Assembly (NCBI RefSeq): GCF_900184245.1
Contig: NZ_FXXB01000008.1
Span: forward strand, 1,223,763 to 1,287,762
Reading direction: 5' to 3'
From: Brachybacterium massiliense
GTDB taxonomy: Bacteria; Actinomycetota; Actinomycetes; Actinomycetales; Dermabacteraceae
Length of the DNA stretch: 64,000 bases
Below, one piece after another: positions 33,765 to 43,143 of the stretch (the first letter of the stretch is position 1; each line of letters starts with the position of its first letter). The translations under genes and the position numbers were made by a program. Under the pieces are notes generated by a model. That model ran no database searches. It was not told where the DNA came from and saw nothing but the letters and a program-made list of their open reading frames with translations.

Positions 33765-33782
33765 TTGTCCACATTATCCACA
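33765..33782 (+). promoter_or_regulatory. Two abutting DnaA boxes
   Basis: TTGTCCACA (33765-33773) fits TTNTNCACA, and TTATCCACA (33774-33782) is the perfect consensus; they are directly adjacent, in a less GC-rich stretch about 90 bases before the HNH gene. DnaA may regulate that gene or be titrated here. Confidence 0.6.
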
Positions 33783-33873
33783 GAATCGTCATGGACTCTA
33801 GCGCTGAGACATTCTCGAGAGTAAACTCGAAGGACGTCGCACGCATTCATAGAGCACTTCGGGGAGGGGAATC

Positions 33874-35646
33874 ATGTCGATGTTCTTCGAGCCCGATTCC
33901 TCGAACCCGGACTCCTTCTCATCGCAGTCTGACTCCGGGCCTGGCGCGCCTTCTGCGCAGTCACCCACGCCCGCTCAGCAGCCGTCGACGCCCGCTCAGC
34001 AGTCACCCGAGCCCACCCAGCCACCATCCGGTCCCGCGCATCAGCCGTCCGATCCCGCGCCGTCGCCTGTCGGCCAGGAAGAGTCCGCCGGGAGCGAGCG
34101 AAGCAGGCCCGTGGAGCACCGGCTCGCCAGACGATCCCCGCGCGAGAGACTCCCTCGCAAGCGACTCCCCCGCGAGCGCACCCCGCACGAGGGCACGGAG
34201 CCGCCGCGCAGGGTAGTGCGGGCCCGCACACCCCTGACTCCGGACGGCTTCATCGCCCGCGCGCAGGTCGAGCCCGGCTCGTTCGAAGCCCACGTCTCCC
34301 GGGAGCTGTTCTCCACTCACCACGAGGAGGCACGTCGCTACGCAGAGCAGCTGCGCAAGCTCGCGATGCTCTGGGATGACACCGACGAGGACGGCGACAC
34401 CTACGCGATCCTCGTCGCCGAAGCCCGCCGGATCACCCTCAACCAGGCTCGCACCGCATTGCGGGACGCCTGCACGGCCGTGACCTGCCTGCCGAGGACC
34501 CTCGCCCGTCTCGAGGCCGGGGACCTTCCGGCCTCCTGGTTCGAGCAGCTCCTCCGCCGCGTCCGCGGCCTCACCCCGGATCAGTGCCGCCAGCTCGACG
34601 AGCGCGTCGCGGACTGGGATCTGAGGAACATCCGCAGCGACAGGTTCTCCCGTGAGCTCGGCATGCTGATCACCTGGTTCGGCTCCCACGCCGTCCAGGG
34701 CACTCCGGCCGAGCAGCGAGATGTCGCGCTCGACACCGGCCCCGTGCATGACGGCACGGCACGACTGTCGATCACCGGCCCCATCCACGAGATCCTCGAC
34801 GTCTCCCACCGCCTTGACGCCGCGGCACGAGCCGTGCAGCGGCAGCAGCGCCATGCCCTCGAGGACGACAGCCCGATCCCCTTCGACATCGACGGGGCCG
34901 CGGCGCGCGATGGCCACCCGCTCACCCTCGCGGCGCTGCGCTACGCGATCCTGACCCGCTCGATGCTCGGCACCGGAGGCATCGAGGTGCCCGGCAGCCG
35001 GATGCGCCTGAACGTGGTCGTCCCCGCGATGACGCTGCTGGGCGAGTCCGAGGCACCGGGCACGATCGATGGGACGATCCCGCTGCCCGCGCCGATGGCC
35101 CGCCACCTCGCCGCCGGCGAATCCACCTGGTACCGGATCCTCACAGATGCGGCCGACGGGGCTTATCTCCCACTGCCGCCCAAGCGCTACTCCCCCACCC
35201 CGGCGATGCAGGAGCACCTGAGACTTCTCGACCCGGTCTGCGCCGTGCCCGGATGCACTCGGAACGTCTGCACCGTCGGGGAGGCGGACCACATCGAGGA
35301 GTACGACCACGCGCATCCCGAACGTGGTGGCCCCACCTCGCTCGAGAACCTCCACCGATTGTGCTGGAAGCACCACGACATGAAGACCCGCGGACTGCTC
35401 GATCCCGTCCGCGAGCCCGACGGGAGCACCACCTGGTCCGTGGCCGGCATCGCCCGCCTGAACGCGCGCCAGAACCGCGACCTCGTCACGCCGTACATCG
35501 CCCAAGAGCTCCAGCGCTCCTGGGAGATCTACGAGGAGATGCTGGTCTGGGAGGAGGGCCGACGCCGCGGGCTCCTCCATGACGACGACGACCCGGCTCC
35601 GCTCGAGGACCCCGACGACGACCCGGGCTCCGACCCGCCGTACTGA
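33874..35646 (+). CDS. DUF222/HNH endonuclease domain protein
   Basis: A 590-residue protein of the actinobacterial 13E12-repeat type. A disordered Pro/Ser/Gln-rich N-terminus (1-65) with PAQQPSTPAQQ repeats and a basic Arg-rich stretch (80-115) precede the DUF222 domain (about 125-420). The C-terminal HNH nuclease has CAVPGCTRNVCTVGEADHIEEYDH, then NLHRLCWKHHDMKTRG, with the two zinc-binding CxxC-type pairs and catalytic His. The tail is Asp-rich. GGGAGGGG lies before the ATG. These genes are multi-copy in many actinobacteria and may be mobile-element related; function unproven. Confidence 0.93.
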   Translation: MSMFFEPDSSNPDSFSSQSDSGPGAPSAQSPTPAQQPSTPAQQSPEPTQPPSGPAHQPSDPAPSPVGQEESAGSERSRPVEHRLARRSPRERLPRKRLPRERTPHEGTEPPRRVVRARTPLTPDGFIARAQVEPGSFEAHVSRELFSTHHEEARRYAEQLRKLAMLWDDTDEDGDTYAILVAEARRITLNQARTALRDACTAVTCLPRTLARLEAGDLPASWFEQLLRRVRGLTPDQCRQLDERVADWDLRNIRSDRFSRELGMLITWFGSHAVQGTPAEQRDVALDTGPVHDGTARLSITGPIHEILDVSHRLDAAARAVQRQQRHALEDDSPIPFDIDGAAARDGHPLTLAALRYAILTRSMLGTGGIEVPGSRMRLNVVVPAMTLLGESEAPGTIDGTIPLPAPMARHLAAGESTWYRILTDAADGAYLPLPPKRYSPTPAMQEHLRLLDPVCAVPGCTRNVCTVGEADHIEEYDHAHPERGGPTSLENLHRLCWKHHDMKTRGLLDPVREPDGSTTWSVAGIARLNARQNRDLVTPYIAQELQRSWEIYEEMLVWEEGRRRGLLHDDDDPAPLEDPDDDPGSDPPY

Positions 35647-35652
35647 TCCCGC

Positions 35653-35817
35653 TCAGTGGTTCCGCGCCACCCAGCCCTCACCGCAGGTGCCGCCGTACTC
35701 GGACTCGTCGATGTGCACCGCCTCGCCGCGGGCGTCGAGCAGCGGCTGGTAGGAGGAGGCGACCTCGCGGCTGCCCTCCGGGCCCGACAGCGCGGGCCCG
35801 GCGGATGACAGCCTCAG
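35653..35817 (-). pseudogene. Start-less C-terminal gene remnant
   Basis: A minus-strand frame of 54 codons ending in a TGA at 35653-35655 has coding-like composition: it includes SYQPLLDARGEAVHIDESEY and ends GGTCGEGWVARNH. No ATG, GTG or TTG is near its upper end, and it abuts the rnj stop in another frame. The family was not recognised. It may be a decayed gene tail. Confidence 0.35.
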
Positions 35818-35818
35818 C

Positions 35819-37504
35819 TCAGGCGTCGACCACCACGGCCATGACGGCCGGCTCGCGGCGGTAGTTGCGGCGCAGGTAGCCGCTGACGGTCTCGACGATC
35901 AGCTCCTCGATCTCGCCGATGTCATCGACCTTGTCCTGCTTGGCGCGCGAAAGCGCCTTGGCGACCTGGTTCTGCGCGCCGTCGAAGGTGCGCTTGTCGT
36001 GCACGAAGCCCTTGGTGAGGAACTCGACCGGCTCGACGGGCTGGTAGGTGTCCGGGTCGATCAGCGCCACCACGGTGACCACGCCGCCGCCGCTGAGCAG
36101 ACGACGCTCGGCGAGGGTGTCCTCGGTGGCCGCGCCGATGGTCTGCCCGTCGACGTAGACCAGGCCCGCCTCGACCTTGCCGGAGATCTTCGCGTGGCCG
36201 TCGATCAGGTCCACGGTCATGCCGTCCTGGGCGATGACGATGTGATCCTCCGGCACGCCGGTGCGGCGGGCCAGCTCGGCGTTGGCGTGCAGGTGCTTGG
36301 ACTCGCCGTGCACGGGCATGACGTTCTTCGGGCGCACGATGTTGTAGCAGTACACGAGCTCGCCGGCGCTCGCGTGGCCGGAGACGTGCACCTTCGCGTT
36401 GCCCTTGTGGACGATGTTCGCGCCCAGGTCGGTGAGCTTGTTGATGATGCCGTAGATGGCGTTCTCGTTGCCGGGGATCAGGGAGGAGGCCATCAGCACG
36501 GTGTCGCCCTCGCCCACCTGGATCTGGTGATCGCCGTTGGCCATGCGCGCGAGCGCCGCCATCGGCTCGCCCTGCGAACCGGTGCACACCAGCGTGATCT
36601 TGTGGTCGGGCATCGACTGGATCTTGCGGAAGTCCACGACCAGGCCCTTGGGGATGTTCAGGTAGCCCAGGTCGCTGGCGATCTTCATGTTGCGCACCAT
36701 CGAGCGGCCCACGAAGGCGACCTTGCGGCCGTTGGCGTGGGCGGCGTCGAGCACCTGCTGGATGCGGTGCACGTGGCTGGCGAAGCTCGAGACGATGATC
36801 CGTCGCGGCGAGGTCTGGAACACCTGATCGATCGCGGGGATCAGGTCCTTCTCCGACATCGTGAAGCCGGGGACCTCGGCGTTGGTGGAGTCGGTGAGGA
36901 ACAGGTCCACGCCCTCCTCACCGAGGCGCGCGAAGGAGCGCAGGTCGGTGATGCGACCGTCCAGCGGGAACTGGTCCATCTTGAAGTCACCGGTGTGCAG
37001 CACGGAGCCGGCCTTGGAGCGGATCATCACCGCGAGGGAGTCCGGGATGGAGTGGTTGACCGCGACGAACTCGAGGTCGAACGGACCGGCCTTGCGCTTG
37101 TCTCCCGCCTCGACCTGGATGGTCTTGGGGGTGATGCGGTGCTCCTTGAGCTTCGCGGTGATGAAGGCGAGGGTCAGCTCGGAGCCGATCAGGGGGATGT
37201 CCGCCCGCTCCTTGAGCAGGTACGGCACGCCGCCGATGTGGTCCTCGTGGCCGTGGGTGAGGACGATGCACTCGATGTCGTCGAGACGATCGCGGATCGA
37301 GGTGAAGTCCGGCAGGATCACGTCGATGCCGGGCTGGTGCTCCTCGGGGAAGAGCACGCCGCAGTCGACGATCATCAGCTTGCCGGCGTGCTCGAACACC
37401 GTCATGTTGCGGCCCACCTCGCCGAGGCCGCCGAGCGCGGTGATGCGCATGCCGTTGCGGGGCAGGCGGGGCGGGGCGGAGAGCTTGCGTCGGGGAGAGG
37501 GCAT
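35819..37504 (-). CDS. rnj: Ribonuclease J
   Basis: A 561-residue metallo-beta-lactamase/beta-CASP ribonuclease with endo- and 5'-exonuclease activity in rRNA and mRNA maturation. The zinc motif HGHEDH is at 84-89, GDFKMD follows near 170, and the beta-CASP domain (SFASHVHRIQQVLDAA, SMVRNMKIA) lies centrally. VHVSGHASAGEL and PVHGESKHLHANAELA close the active site. A C-terminal domain (about 450-561) follows. Length and order match actinobacterial RNase J. The ATG at 37504 gives the basic N-terminus PSPRRKLSAPPRLPRNGMRIT. Its usual partner dapA is not next to it. Confidence 0.97.
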   Translation of the reverse strand: MPSPRRKLSAPPRLPRNGMRITALGGLGEVGRNMTVFEHAGKLMIVDCGVLFPEEHQPGIDVILPDFTSIRDRLDDIECIVLTHGHEDHIGGVPYLLKERADIPLIGSELTLAFITAKLKEHRITPKTIQVEAGDKRKAGPFDLEFVAVNHSIPDSLAVMIRSKAGSVLHTGDFKMDQFPLDGRITDLRSFARLGEEGVDLFLTDSTNAEVPGFTMSEKDLIPAIDQVFQTSPRRIIVSSFASHVHRIQQVLDAAHANGRKVAFVGRSMVRNMKIASDLGYLNIPKGLVVDFRKIQSMPDHKITLVCTGSQGEPMAALARMANGDHQIQVGEGDTVLMASSLIPGNENAIYGIINKLTDLGANIVHKGNAKVHVSGHASAGELVYCYNIVRPKNVMPVHGESKHLHANAELARRTGVPEDHIVIAQDGMTVDLIDGHAKISGKVEAGLVYVDGQTIGAATEDTLAERRLLSGGGVVTVVALIDPDTYQPVEPVEFLTKGFVHDKRTFDGAQNQVAKALSRAKQDKVDDIGEIEELIVETVSGYLRRNYRREPAVMAVVVDA

Positions 37505-37655
37505 GAGGGAGTCTCAATCGTCGATGGGTCAGGGTCTCAGGTCTGTGATGGCGCGCGCGACTCAGCGGTCGCAGCGGCGTCCACCCCACAAACGTACGTC
37601 AGTCATGGCGCTTTTCCGCATCTATGCCGGATTGGCCACGTTCACAGCGGCCCTG

Positions 37656-38576
37656 TCACTGTCCGCGCAGCCGCTCCCCCAGAGCTTCCCGCGACCGCTC
37701 GCCCTCGAAGGCATGGCCGCGATGGGTGACCACCAGTTCGGGCGGCCGCGCCCCGAGCGCCTCCCATACCGGCGCCAGTTGGGCGAAGGATGCCCTGGTC
37801 GCGGCGATCGGGAAGATGTGGTCGCGCTCCCCCGCCTCGAGGATGAGGGCCCGCGGTGCGACGAGCGCGGCGATGTCCGCCATCTCGAGCTCGGGCAGCA
37901 GCCCGGGGATGATGTTGCAGGGGCAGTGACGGACCGAGCACAGGCTCGCCGCGAAGCTGCAGAAGTAGGTCGCGACGAGCGCCGCGGGGATCGTAGGATC
38001 CGACGCGGCCAGCAGCAGGGAGACCGCCCCGCCGCCGGAGCCGCCCGCGATCCCGACGCGCTCCGAGTCGATGCCGGGCAGTGCCCGCAGCGCCTGCACG
38101 GCGGTGCGCGCGTCGGCGACGCGCCGCCCCATCAGCGGCCGACCATGCAGCAGCAGCCGTGCGGCATCGATCCCGCAGGAGTTCTCCGCCGCCTCGTAGG
38201 GCACCTCCCCCACAGCCCGCGGGAAGCGGCGGCGGCCGAAGCTGAGCATCTCCGGGCACAGCACCGTGAACCCGTCCCGCACCAGCTTGTGGGCGAGGCC
38301 GTCGTGGTACTCGTCCACCGGATCGCTGCGCACCAGATCGTCGATGCCGCGGCCGTGCCCCGCGATCAGCACCACGGCGCCGCCGTTCGCGGCCGACGGG
38401 TCGGGGCGCAGCAGGAACGCGGGGATCGGCTCGTCCTCGCCGCCGTGGAGGCTCACCTCGACGGGGCCGCCGCCTGCGGGGGCGGCGGGGAGTGCGGCGA
38501 GGTGGCCGGTGGGCTCGGCGGTGGTGTCGAGGCCGAGCAGGGTGCGGAGGCGGTCGCGTGCGGTGGCCGGATCCAT
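37656..38576 (-). CDS. Alpha/beta hydrolase (acetyl-xylan-esterase-like)
   Basis: A 306-residue cytosolic alpha/beta hydrolase. VVLIAGHGRGIDDL is the oxyanion region, GIAGGSGGGAVSL the nucleophile elbow (serine in GGSGGG), LILEAGERDHIFP the acid region and VVTHRGHAF the histidine. A Cys-rich segment CSFAASLCSVRHCPC near 215-230 is unusual. Related proteins include bacterial acetyl xylan esterases and dienelactone-hydrolase-like enzymes. It faces a LacI gene next to the arabinan genes, so removal of acetyl groups from plant oligosaccharides is plausible. A TTGACA element lies on the minus strand at 38629-38634. Confidence 0.82.
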   Translation of the reverse strand: MDPATARDRLRTLLGLDTTAEPTGHLAALPAAPAGGGPVEVSLHGGEDEPIPAFLLRPDPSAANGGAVVLIAGHGRGIDDLVRSDPVDEYHDGLAHKLVRDGFTVLCPEMLSFGRRRFPRAVGEVPYEAAENSCGIDAARLLLHGRPLMGRRVADARTAVQALRALPGIDSERVGIAGGSGGGAVSLLLAASDPTIPAALVATYFCSFAASLCSVRHCPCNIIPGLLPELEMADIAALVAPRALILEAGERDHIFPIAATRASFAQLAPVWEALGARPPELVVTHRGHAFEGERSREALGERLRGQ

Positions 38577-38669
38577 CGTTCCTCTTCCCTGGGCTTCTCG
38601 AGCGCAGTCTCGGGCGTCCGTGAACCGCTGTCAATACAGGCGCACGGAATCGGCGAGAACGCTGGTAGC

Positions 38670-38699
38670 GTGTGCGCACACTCGCGTGGAATCGGTTCC
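38670..38699 (+). promoter_or_regulatory. Operator pair upstream of LacI gene
   Basis: A perfect palindrome GTGTGCGCACAC (38670-38681) is followed by GGAATCGGTTCC (38688-38699), a near-palindrome of LacI-operator type. Both lie between the hydrolase and the LacI gene and suit divergent control. Confidence 0.5.
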
Positions 38700-38737
38700 C
38701 GAGTCCGTCGATGACGACGCCCGACGGAGGAGAGAAG

Positions 38738-39760
38738 TTGGAGCATCGCACACGTCGCACCGGGGGTCCGACGATCACCCAGGTCGCGGAGGCCGCGGGG
38801 GTCTCCCGCGCCACCGTCTCGCGCGTCCTCAACGGCCGCACCACGGTGGATCCGACGATCGGCGCGCGGGTGCGCGAGGCCGCCGAGCAGCTCCAGTACC
38901 GCCCGAACCTCACCGCCCGCTACCTCTCCACCGGCCGCACCATGACCGTGTCCGTGGTGATCCCTGATCTGGGAAACCCGATGTTCCAGAGCATCCTGCG
39001 CAGCCTCACCCGCGCGGCGGAGGCCGACGGGTACGGGGTGCTCGTGGCCGAGGCCCGCACCGCGGAGCGGGAGGCGGCTGTCGCCCGCACAGCCCGACGG
39101 CAGTGCGATGCGGTGGTGTTGATCGCGCCGCGCATGCAGGCGGAGGCGCTCGACGCGCTCGTCCCCGAGATCGCGCCCGTGGTCGTGCTGAACCGGAGCC
39201 TCGCCGATCCTCGGATCGCGAGCGTCGGTATCGACTACCGCAACGGCATGGCCCAGCTGGTCCAGCACCTCGAGGAGCTCGGTCACCGGCACCTGGCATA
39301 CCTCGCCGGCCCGCCGAGCAGCGCCGCCCATCAGGAGCGCCAGTCCGCCTTGGACGGCCTCGCCCGGCACCGCCCTTCGCTGCGCCTGCACACCGTCGAG
39401 GGCGGGGCCGCGCTCGAGGACGGGCACCGCGCGGCCGCCCAGGTGCTCGAGACCGGGGCGACGGCCGTGATGGCGTTCAACGATCTGGTCGCGCTGGGGC
39501 TGCTGTTCCGCCTCCACCAGCTCGGCGTCGACGTGCCGGGCGAGCTGTCCGTGGCCGGCTTCGACGGCATCGAGCTGGCCCGCTACTCGGTGCCCACGCT
39601 GACCACCGTGGACCAGGAGGAGCTCGACACCGGCGCGGTGGCCTGGGCCCTGCTGCACAGGCAGCTGGACCCAGGCCGCTCCTCCGCACCCACCGAGCAC
39701 GCCGTGCTCACGCCGAAGCTCCTGATCGGGGGAAGCACCGGACCGGCGCCGCGCCCCTGA
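38738..39760 (+). CDS. LacI family transcriptional regulator
   Basis: A 340-residue regulator. The helix-turn-helix PTITQVAEAAGVSRATVSRVLNGRTTV and the hinge YRPNLTARYLSTGRT are canonical, with sensor domain from VSVVIPDLGNPMFQ. I place the start at TTG 38738 because GGAGGAG (38726-38732) sits just before it; an in-frame ATG at 38711 has no ribosome site and would put nine unusual residues in front. The gene lies between the alpha/beta hydrolase (divergent) and the GH51 genes (convergent). Its ligand is probably a pentose or an oligosaccharide, by context. Confidence 0.9.
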   Translation: MEHRTRRTGGPTITQVAEAAGVSRATVSRVLNGRTTVDPTIGARVREAAEQLQYRPNLTARYLSTGRTMTVSVVIPDLGNPMFQSILRSLTRAAEADGYGVLVAEARTAEREAAVARTARRQCDAVVLIAPRMQAEALDALVPEIAPVVVLNRSLADPRIASVGIDYRNGMAQLVQHLEELGHRHLAYLAGPPSSAAHQERQSALDGLARHRPSLRLHTVEGGAALEDGHRAAAQVLETGATAVMAFNDLVALGLLFRLHQLGVDVPGELSVAGFDGIELARYSVPTLTTVDQEELDTGAVAWALLHRQLDPGRSSAPTEHAVLTPKLLIGGSTGPAPRP

Positions 39761-39775
39761 CCAGGAGGCTCCGCC

Positions 39776-41407
39776 TCACTCCCCCAGCTGCAGCTCGACC
39801 GTGGCGAAGGAGTGCGGGGGCAGGGTGACCTCGAGCCCGCGCTCGTGCTCGCGCACGTCGGTCAGCGGCGCCGGGGCGACCGCGTCGGGCTGCTCGGGCG
39901 TGTTGTGCGCGGCGGAGCTCGCGCCGGTCAGCACCGTCGCGGTGTGGCCGGTGACGGAGCGTCCGCGCAGGTCCAGCACGAGGGTGCGGGGCTCGGAGGC
40001 GTCGAGGTTGGACAGCGAGACCAGCGCCGTCTCCCCCGTCGTCGAGGCCGAGGCCGAGATCATCGGCAGCGCCCGACCATCCACCTCCGCGGGCTCCTCC
40101 GGCAGCAGCACATGCGCATCCAGCGCCGAGGCGTCCTGGTGCCCGGCGTTCATCGCGAACACGTGGTACGTCGGGGTGAGCACGAGCGCGCCGGAGTCCG
40201 GATCGGTGAGGATCATCGCCTGCAGCACGTTCACCGTCTGGGCGATGTTCGCCATCAGCAGGCGGTCCGCATGGCGGTGGAAACCGTCGAAGTGGATGCT
40301 CGCCACGAGCGCGTCGCGCACCGTGTTCTGCTGGTACAGGAAGCCGGGATTGGTGCCGGGCTCCACATTCCACCAGGTGCCCCACTCGTCGAACACCAGC
40401 CCCACCTTGCGGTGCGGGTCGTAGCGGTCCATGACGGTGGAGTGGCGGGCCACGAGCTCCTCGGCGAAGGCCGCGCGAGAGAGGGTGCGGTACCACTCCT
40501 CCTCGCTGAACTCGGTGGCGCTGCCCTTGTCCTCCCAGGGCCCGGACATCGTGTAGTAGTGCAGGGAGATCGCCTGGTACGGGCCGGCCTTGCCGTCCTT
40601 GCTCTCGAGATTCGTGGCCGCGCGCATCAGCGCCTCGGTCCACGCGTAGTCGCTGTCGCTCGCCCCGGCGGCGATGCGGGTGACCTCGTTGCCGGCATGA
40701 TCGCGCACGTAGGTGGAGTACTGGCGGGCCAGCGCCGCGTAGTCCTCGGCGCGCATGTTGCCGCCGCAGCCCCAGGCCTCGTTGCCGATGCCGAAGAAGG
40801 GCACCTTCCACGGCTCGTCCCGCCCGTTCTGCCGGCGCAGGGACGCCATCGGGGAGTCGTCGGCGCGGGTGAGGTACTCGATCCAGTCGCTCATCTCCGC
40901 GACCGTGCCGGAGCCGACGTTGCCGTTGACATACGCCTCGGTGCCCAGCAGCTCCACCAGGTCCATGAACTCGTGGGTGCCGAAGGAGTTGTCCTCGACG
41001 ATGTCACCCCAGTGGGAGTTCACCATCCGAGGCCGCTCCTCGCGCGGGCCGATGCCGTCGCGCCAGTGGTAGTCGTCGGCGAAGCACCCGCCGGGCCAGC
41101 GCAGGTTCGGGATCCGCAGCGCGCGCAGCGCGGCGACCACGTCATCGCGGATGCCGCGGGTGTTGGGGATCTCGGAGTCTTCCCCCACGTAGAAGCCCTC
41201 GTAGATGCAGCGTCCGAGGTGCTCGGCGAAGTGGCCGTAGAGGTGCCGGCTGATGGTCGCGCCGGGCAGGTCGAGGTTGACGACCACGCGGGCGGGGCCG
41301 TCGGTGCGTCCGGCCGACGGGCCGGCCCCCGCGGGGCGGGAGCCGGTGGCCGTCGGGGTCAGGGCGGAGACCAGGTCGGAGGTCAGGGTGTGATCGGGCA
41401 GCGTCAT
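39776..41407 (-). CDS. GH51 alpha-L-arabinofuranosidase (copy 1)
   Basis: A 543-residue intracellular GH51 enzyme releasing arabinofuranose from arabinan or arabinoxylan oligosaccharides. The TIM barrel has the acid/base Glu210 in GIGNEAWGCGG and nucleophile Glu341 in VFDEWGTWW; SRHLYGHFAEHLGRCIYEGFYVG and NLRWPGGCFADDYHW are signature segments. The C-terminal beta-domain runs from about 430. The first 40 residues are Ala/Gly/Pro-rich and may be a non-family extension; the ATG at 41407 is still favoured. It follows the second GH51 gene by 35 bases, so they share a transcript. Confidence 0.94.
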   Translation of the reverse strand: MTLPDHTLTSDLVSALTPTATGSRPAGAGPSAGRTDGPARVVVNLDLPGATISRHLYGHFAEHLGRCIYEGFYVGEDSEIPNTRGIRDDVVAALRALRIPNLRWPGGCFADDYHWRDGIGPREERPRMVNSHWGDIVEDNSFGTHEFMDLVELLGTEAYVNGNVGSGTVAEMSDWIEYLTRADDSPMASLRRQNGRDEPWKVPFFGIGNEAWGCGGNMRAEDYAALARQYSTYVRDHAGNEVTRIAAGASDSDYAWTEALMRAATNLESKDGKAGPYQAISLHYYTMSGPWEDKGSATEFSEEEWYRTLSRAAFAEELVARHSTVMDRYDPHRKVGLVFDEWGTWWNVEPGTNPGFLYQQNTVRDALVASIHFDGFHRHADRLLMANIAQTVNVLQAMILTDPDSGALVLTPTYHVFAMNAGHQDASALDAHVLLPEEPAEVDGRALPMISASASTTGETALVSLSNLDASEPRTLVLDLRGRSVTGHTATVLTGASSAAHNTPEQPDAVAPAPLTDVREHERGLEVTLPPHSFATVELQLGE

Positions 41408-41442
41408 GTGCGGTCCTCGTGATCGTGGGTGTCGGGTACGGG

Positions 41443-42963
41443 TCAGGCGGTGCGGGTCAGGCGGACCATGGTCCAGGAGATCGCGGGCAGCTCGCCGGCG
41501 AGCGCCCCGCCCTCGAGGGTGATCGAGGAGTTCGGCTGCGGGACGACGGTGTCGGGCGCGTCGGCGCTGTTGGCGGCGTAGGGGTCCTCGTGGTGGAGGG
41601 TCACCGCCTCGACCAGCTCGAGATCGCCGAAGGAGGAGAGGTCCACGCCGAGGTCCAGGGCGCCCGAGGCATCGCGGTTGACCACGAACACGGTGAGGTC
41701 GCCGGAGGCCTCGTCCCAGGTGGCGACGGCATCGGCCGAGGTGCTCGAGCCGAAGCGCTGGTTCTCGAAGCTCGGAGCCTCGATGTTCACCTGCAGCACC
41801 TCGCCCTTCGCGTGGCGGGATGTGAGGGAGAAGGGGTGGAAGGTGGTCTGGCGCCAGGCGCGGCCGCCGGGCTCGGTCATGATCGGGGCGATCACGTTGA
41901 CCAGCTGGGCGAGCGAGGCCGAGGCCACGCGGTCGCTGTGGCGCAGCAGCGAGATCAGCAGGTTGCCGAACACCACGGCATCCATCGCCGAGTAGATGTC
42001 CTCGAGCAGCACCGGTGCGACAGGCCAGTCGTCGCCGCTGGGCGGGCGGGACTCGGCACGGTGCTGGTACCAGACGTTCCACTCGTCGAAGCTGACCATG
42101 ATGCGCTTGTCGCGCTTGAGCTTGGCGCGCACGTGATCGGCGGTCGCGACGACGGAGTCGATGAAGTGGTCCATGTCGTCCGCCGAGGCGAGGAACGACG
42201 CCTGGTCGCCGTCCTTCTCGGAGTAATAGACGTGCGCGGAGATCATGTCCACGTGGTCGTAGGCCTCGGTGAGGACCGTGTTCTCCCACGCCGCGAAGGT
42301 CTCCATCTGCGCGTTCGAGGAGCCGCAGGCGATCAGCTCGAGATCCGGGTCCTCCATCCGCATCGCACGGGCGGTCTCGGTGGCGATCCGCGCGTACTCC
42401 TCGGCGTTCTTGTGGCCGATCTGCCAGGGGCCGTCCATCTCGTTGCCCAGGCACCACATGCGGATGTCGTGCTTCTCGGTCGAGCCGGTGTTGGCCACGC
42501 GTTGATCGGAGAGGTGGGTGCCGGCCGGGGCGTTGGCGTACTCGAGCACGTCGAGCGCCTCCTGCACGCCGCGGGTGCCGAGGTTGACCGCGTACATCGG
42601 CTCGACCCCGGCCTTCTTCACCCAGGCCATGAACTCGTCCAGGCCCACGGTGTTCGGATCCGAGGAGTGCCAGGCCAGGTCGTGCCGCACAGGGCGCTGC
42701 TCGACCGGGCCCACGCCGTCCTCCCAGCGGTAGCCGGAGACGAAGTTGCCGCCCGGGTAGCGCACGGAGCTGACCCCGAGCTCGCGGGTGAGCTCGAGGA
42801 CGTCCTGGCGGAAGCCGTCCTCATCGGCCGACGGGTGGTCCGGCTCGTAGATGCCGGTGTAGACGCACCGGCCCAGGTGCTCGACGAAGGCGCCGAAGGT
42901 GCGGCGACGCACGGGGGCGACGCGGAAGGCGGGATCAAGGGTGAGAGTGACCTGCGATGACAT
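41443..42963 (-). CDS. abfA: GH51 alpha-L-arabinofuranosidase (copy 2)
   Basis: A 506-residue GH51 enzyme of the AbfA type. Acid/base Glu175 is in CLGNEMDGPW and nucleophile Glu294 in SFDEWNVWY. TFGAFVEHLGRCVYTGIYEP and SVRYPGGNFVSGYRWEDGVGP are characteristic of bacterial AbfA. It is quite different from copy 1, so the two probably split linkage or substrate preferences rather than being a recent duplication. It has no signal peptide. The first gene of the unit; a CAACGTTG operator lies about 80 bases upstream. Confidence 0.96.
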   Translation of the reverse strand: MSSQVTLTLDPAFRVAPVRRRTFGAFVEHLGRCVYTGIYEPDHPSADEDGFRQDVLELTRELGVSSVRYPGGNFVSGYRWEDGVGPVEQRPVRHDLAWHSSDPNTVGLDEFMAWVKKAGVEPMYAVNLGTRGVQEALDVLEYANAPAGTHLSDQRVANTGSTEKHDIRMWCLGNEMDGPWQIGHKNAEEYARIATETARAMRMEDPDLELIACGSSNAQMETFAAWENTVLTEAYDHVDMISAHVYYSEKDGDQASFLASADDMDHFIDSVVATADHVRAKLKRDKRIMVSFDEWNVWYQHRAESRPPSGDDWPVAPVLLEDIYSAMDAVVFGNLLISLLRHSDRVASASLAQLVNVIAPIMTEPGGRAWRQTTFHPFSLTSRHAKGEVLQVNIEAPSFENQRFGSSTSADAVATWDEASGDLTVFVVNRDASGALDLGVDLSSFGDLELVEAVTLHHEDPYAANSADAPDTVVPQPNSSITLEGGALAGELPAISWTMVRLTRTA

Positions 42964-43039
42964 CGGTGTCGGCGTCCTTTGTGAAGTGGCGACCGGCTCC
43001 GCTCTCGCTGCTGTGCGACGCGCGGGCGACGGATGATTC

Positions 43040-43051
43040 TACAACGTTGGA
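43040..43051. promoter_or_regulatory. AACGTT-type operator, GH51/LacI gap
   Basis: TACAACGTTGGA is centred on the palindrome CAACGTTG. It lies between the GH51 operon (minus) and a divergent LacI gene, and matches the sites at 46791 and 53549. Likely bound by a LacI-type arabinan regulator. Confidence 0.6.
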
Positions 43052-43143
43052 ATAAGCCTTCCACAGCGATGACGCTCCGTCAACGGGTTCGCGTGACTCG
43101 GTTCGCGCCCCGCCCGCCCCGGTGACGGTGCAAGAATCGACCC

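Noticed and set aside
33765..33782. Chromosomal origin of replication
   Set aside because: Only two DnaA boxes, no dnaA, dnaN or gyrB nearby and no AT-rich unwinding region.
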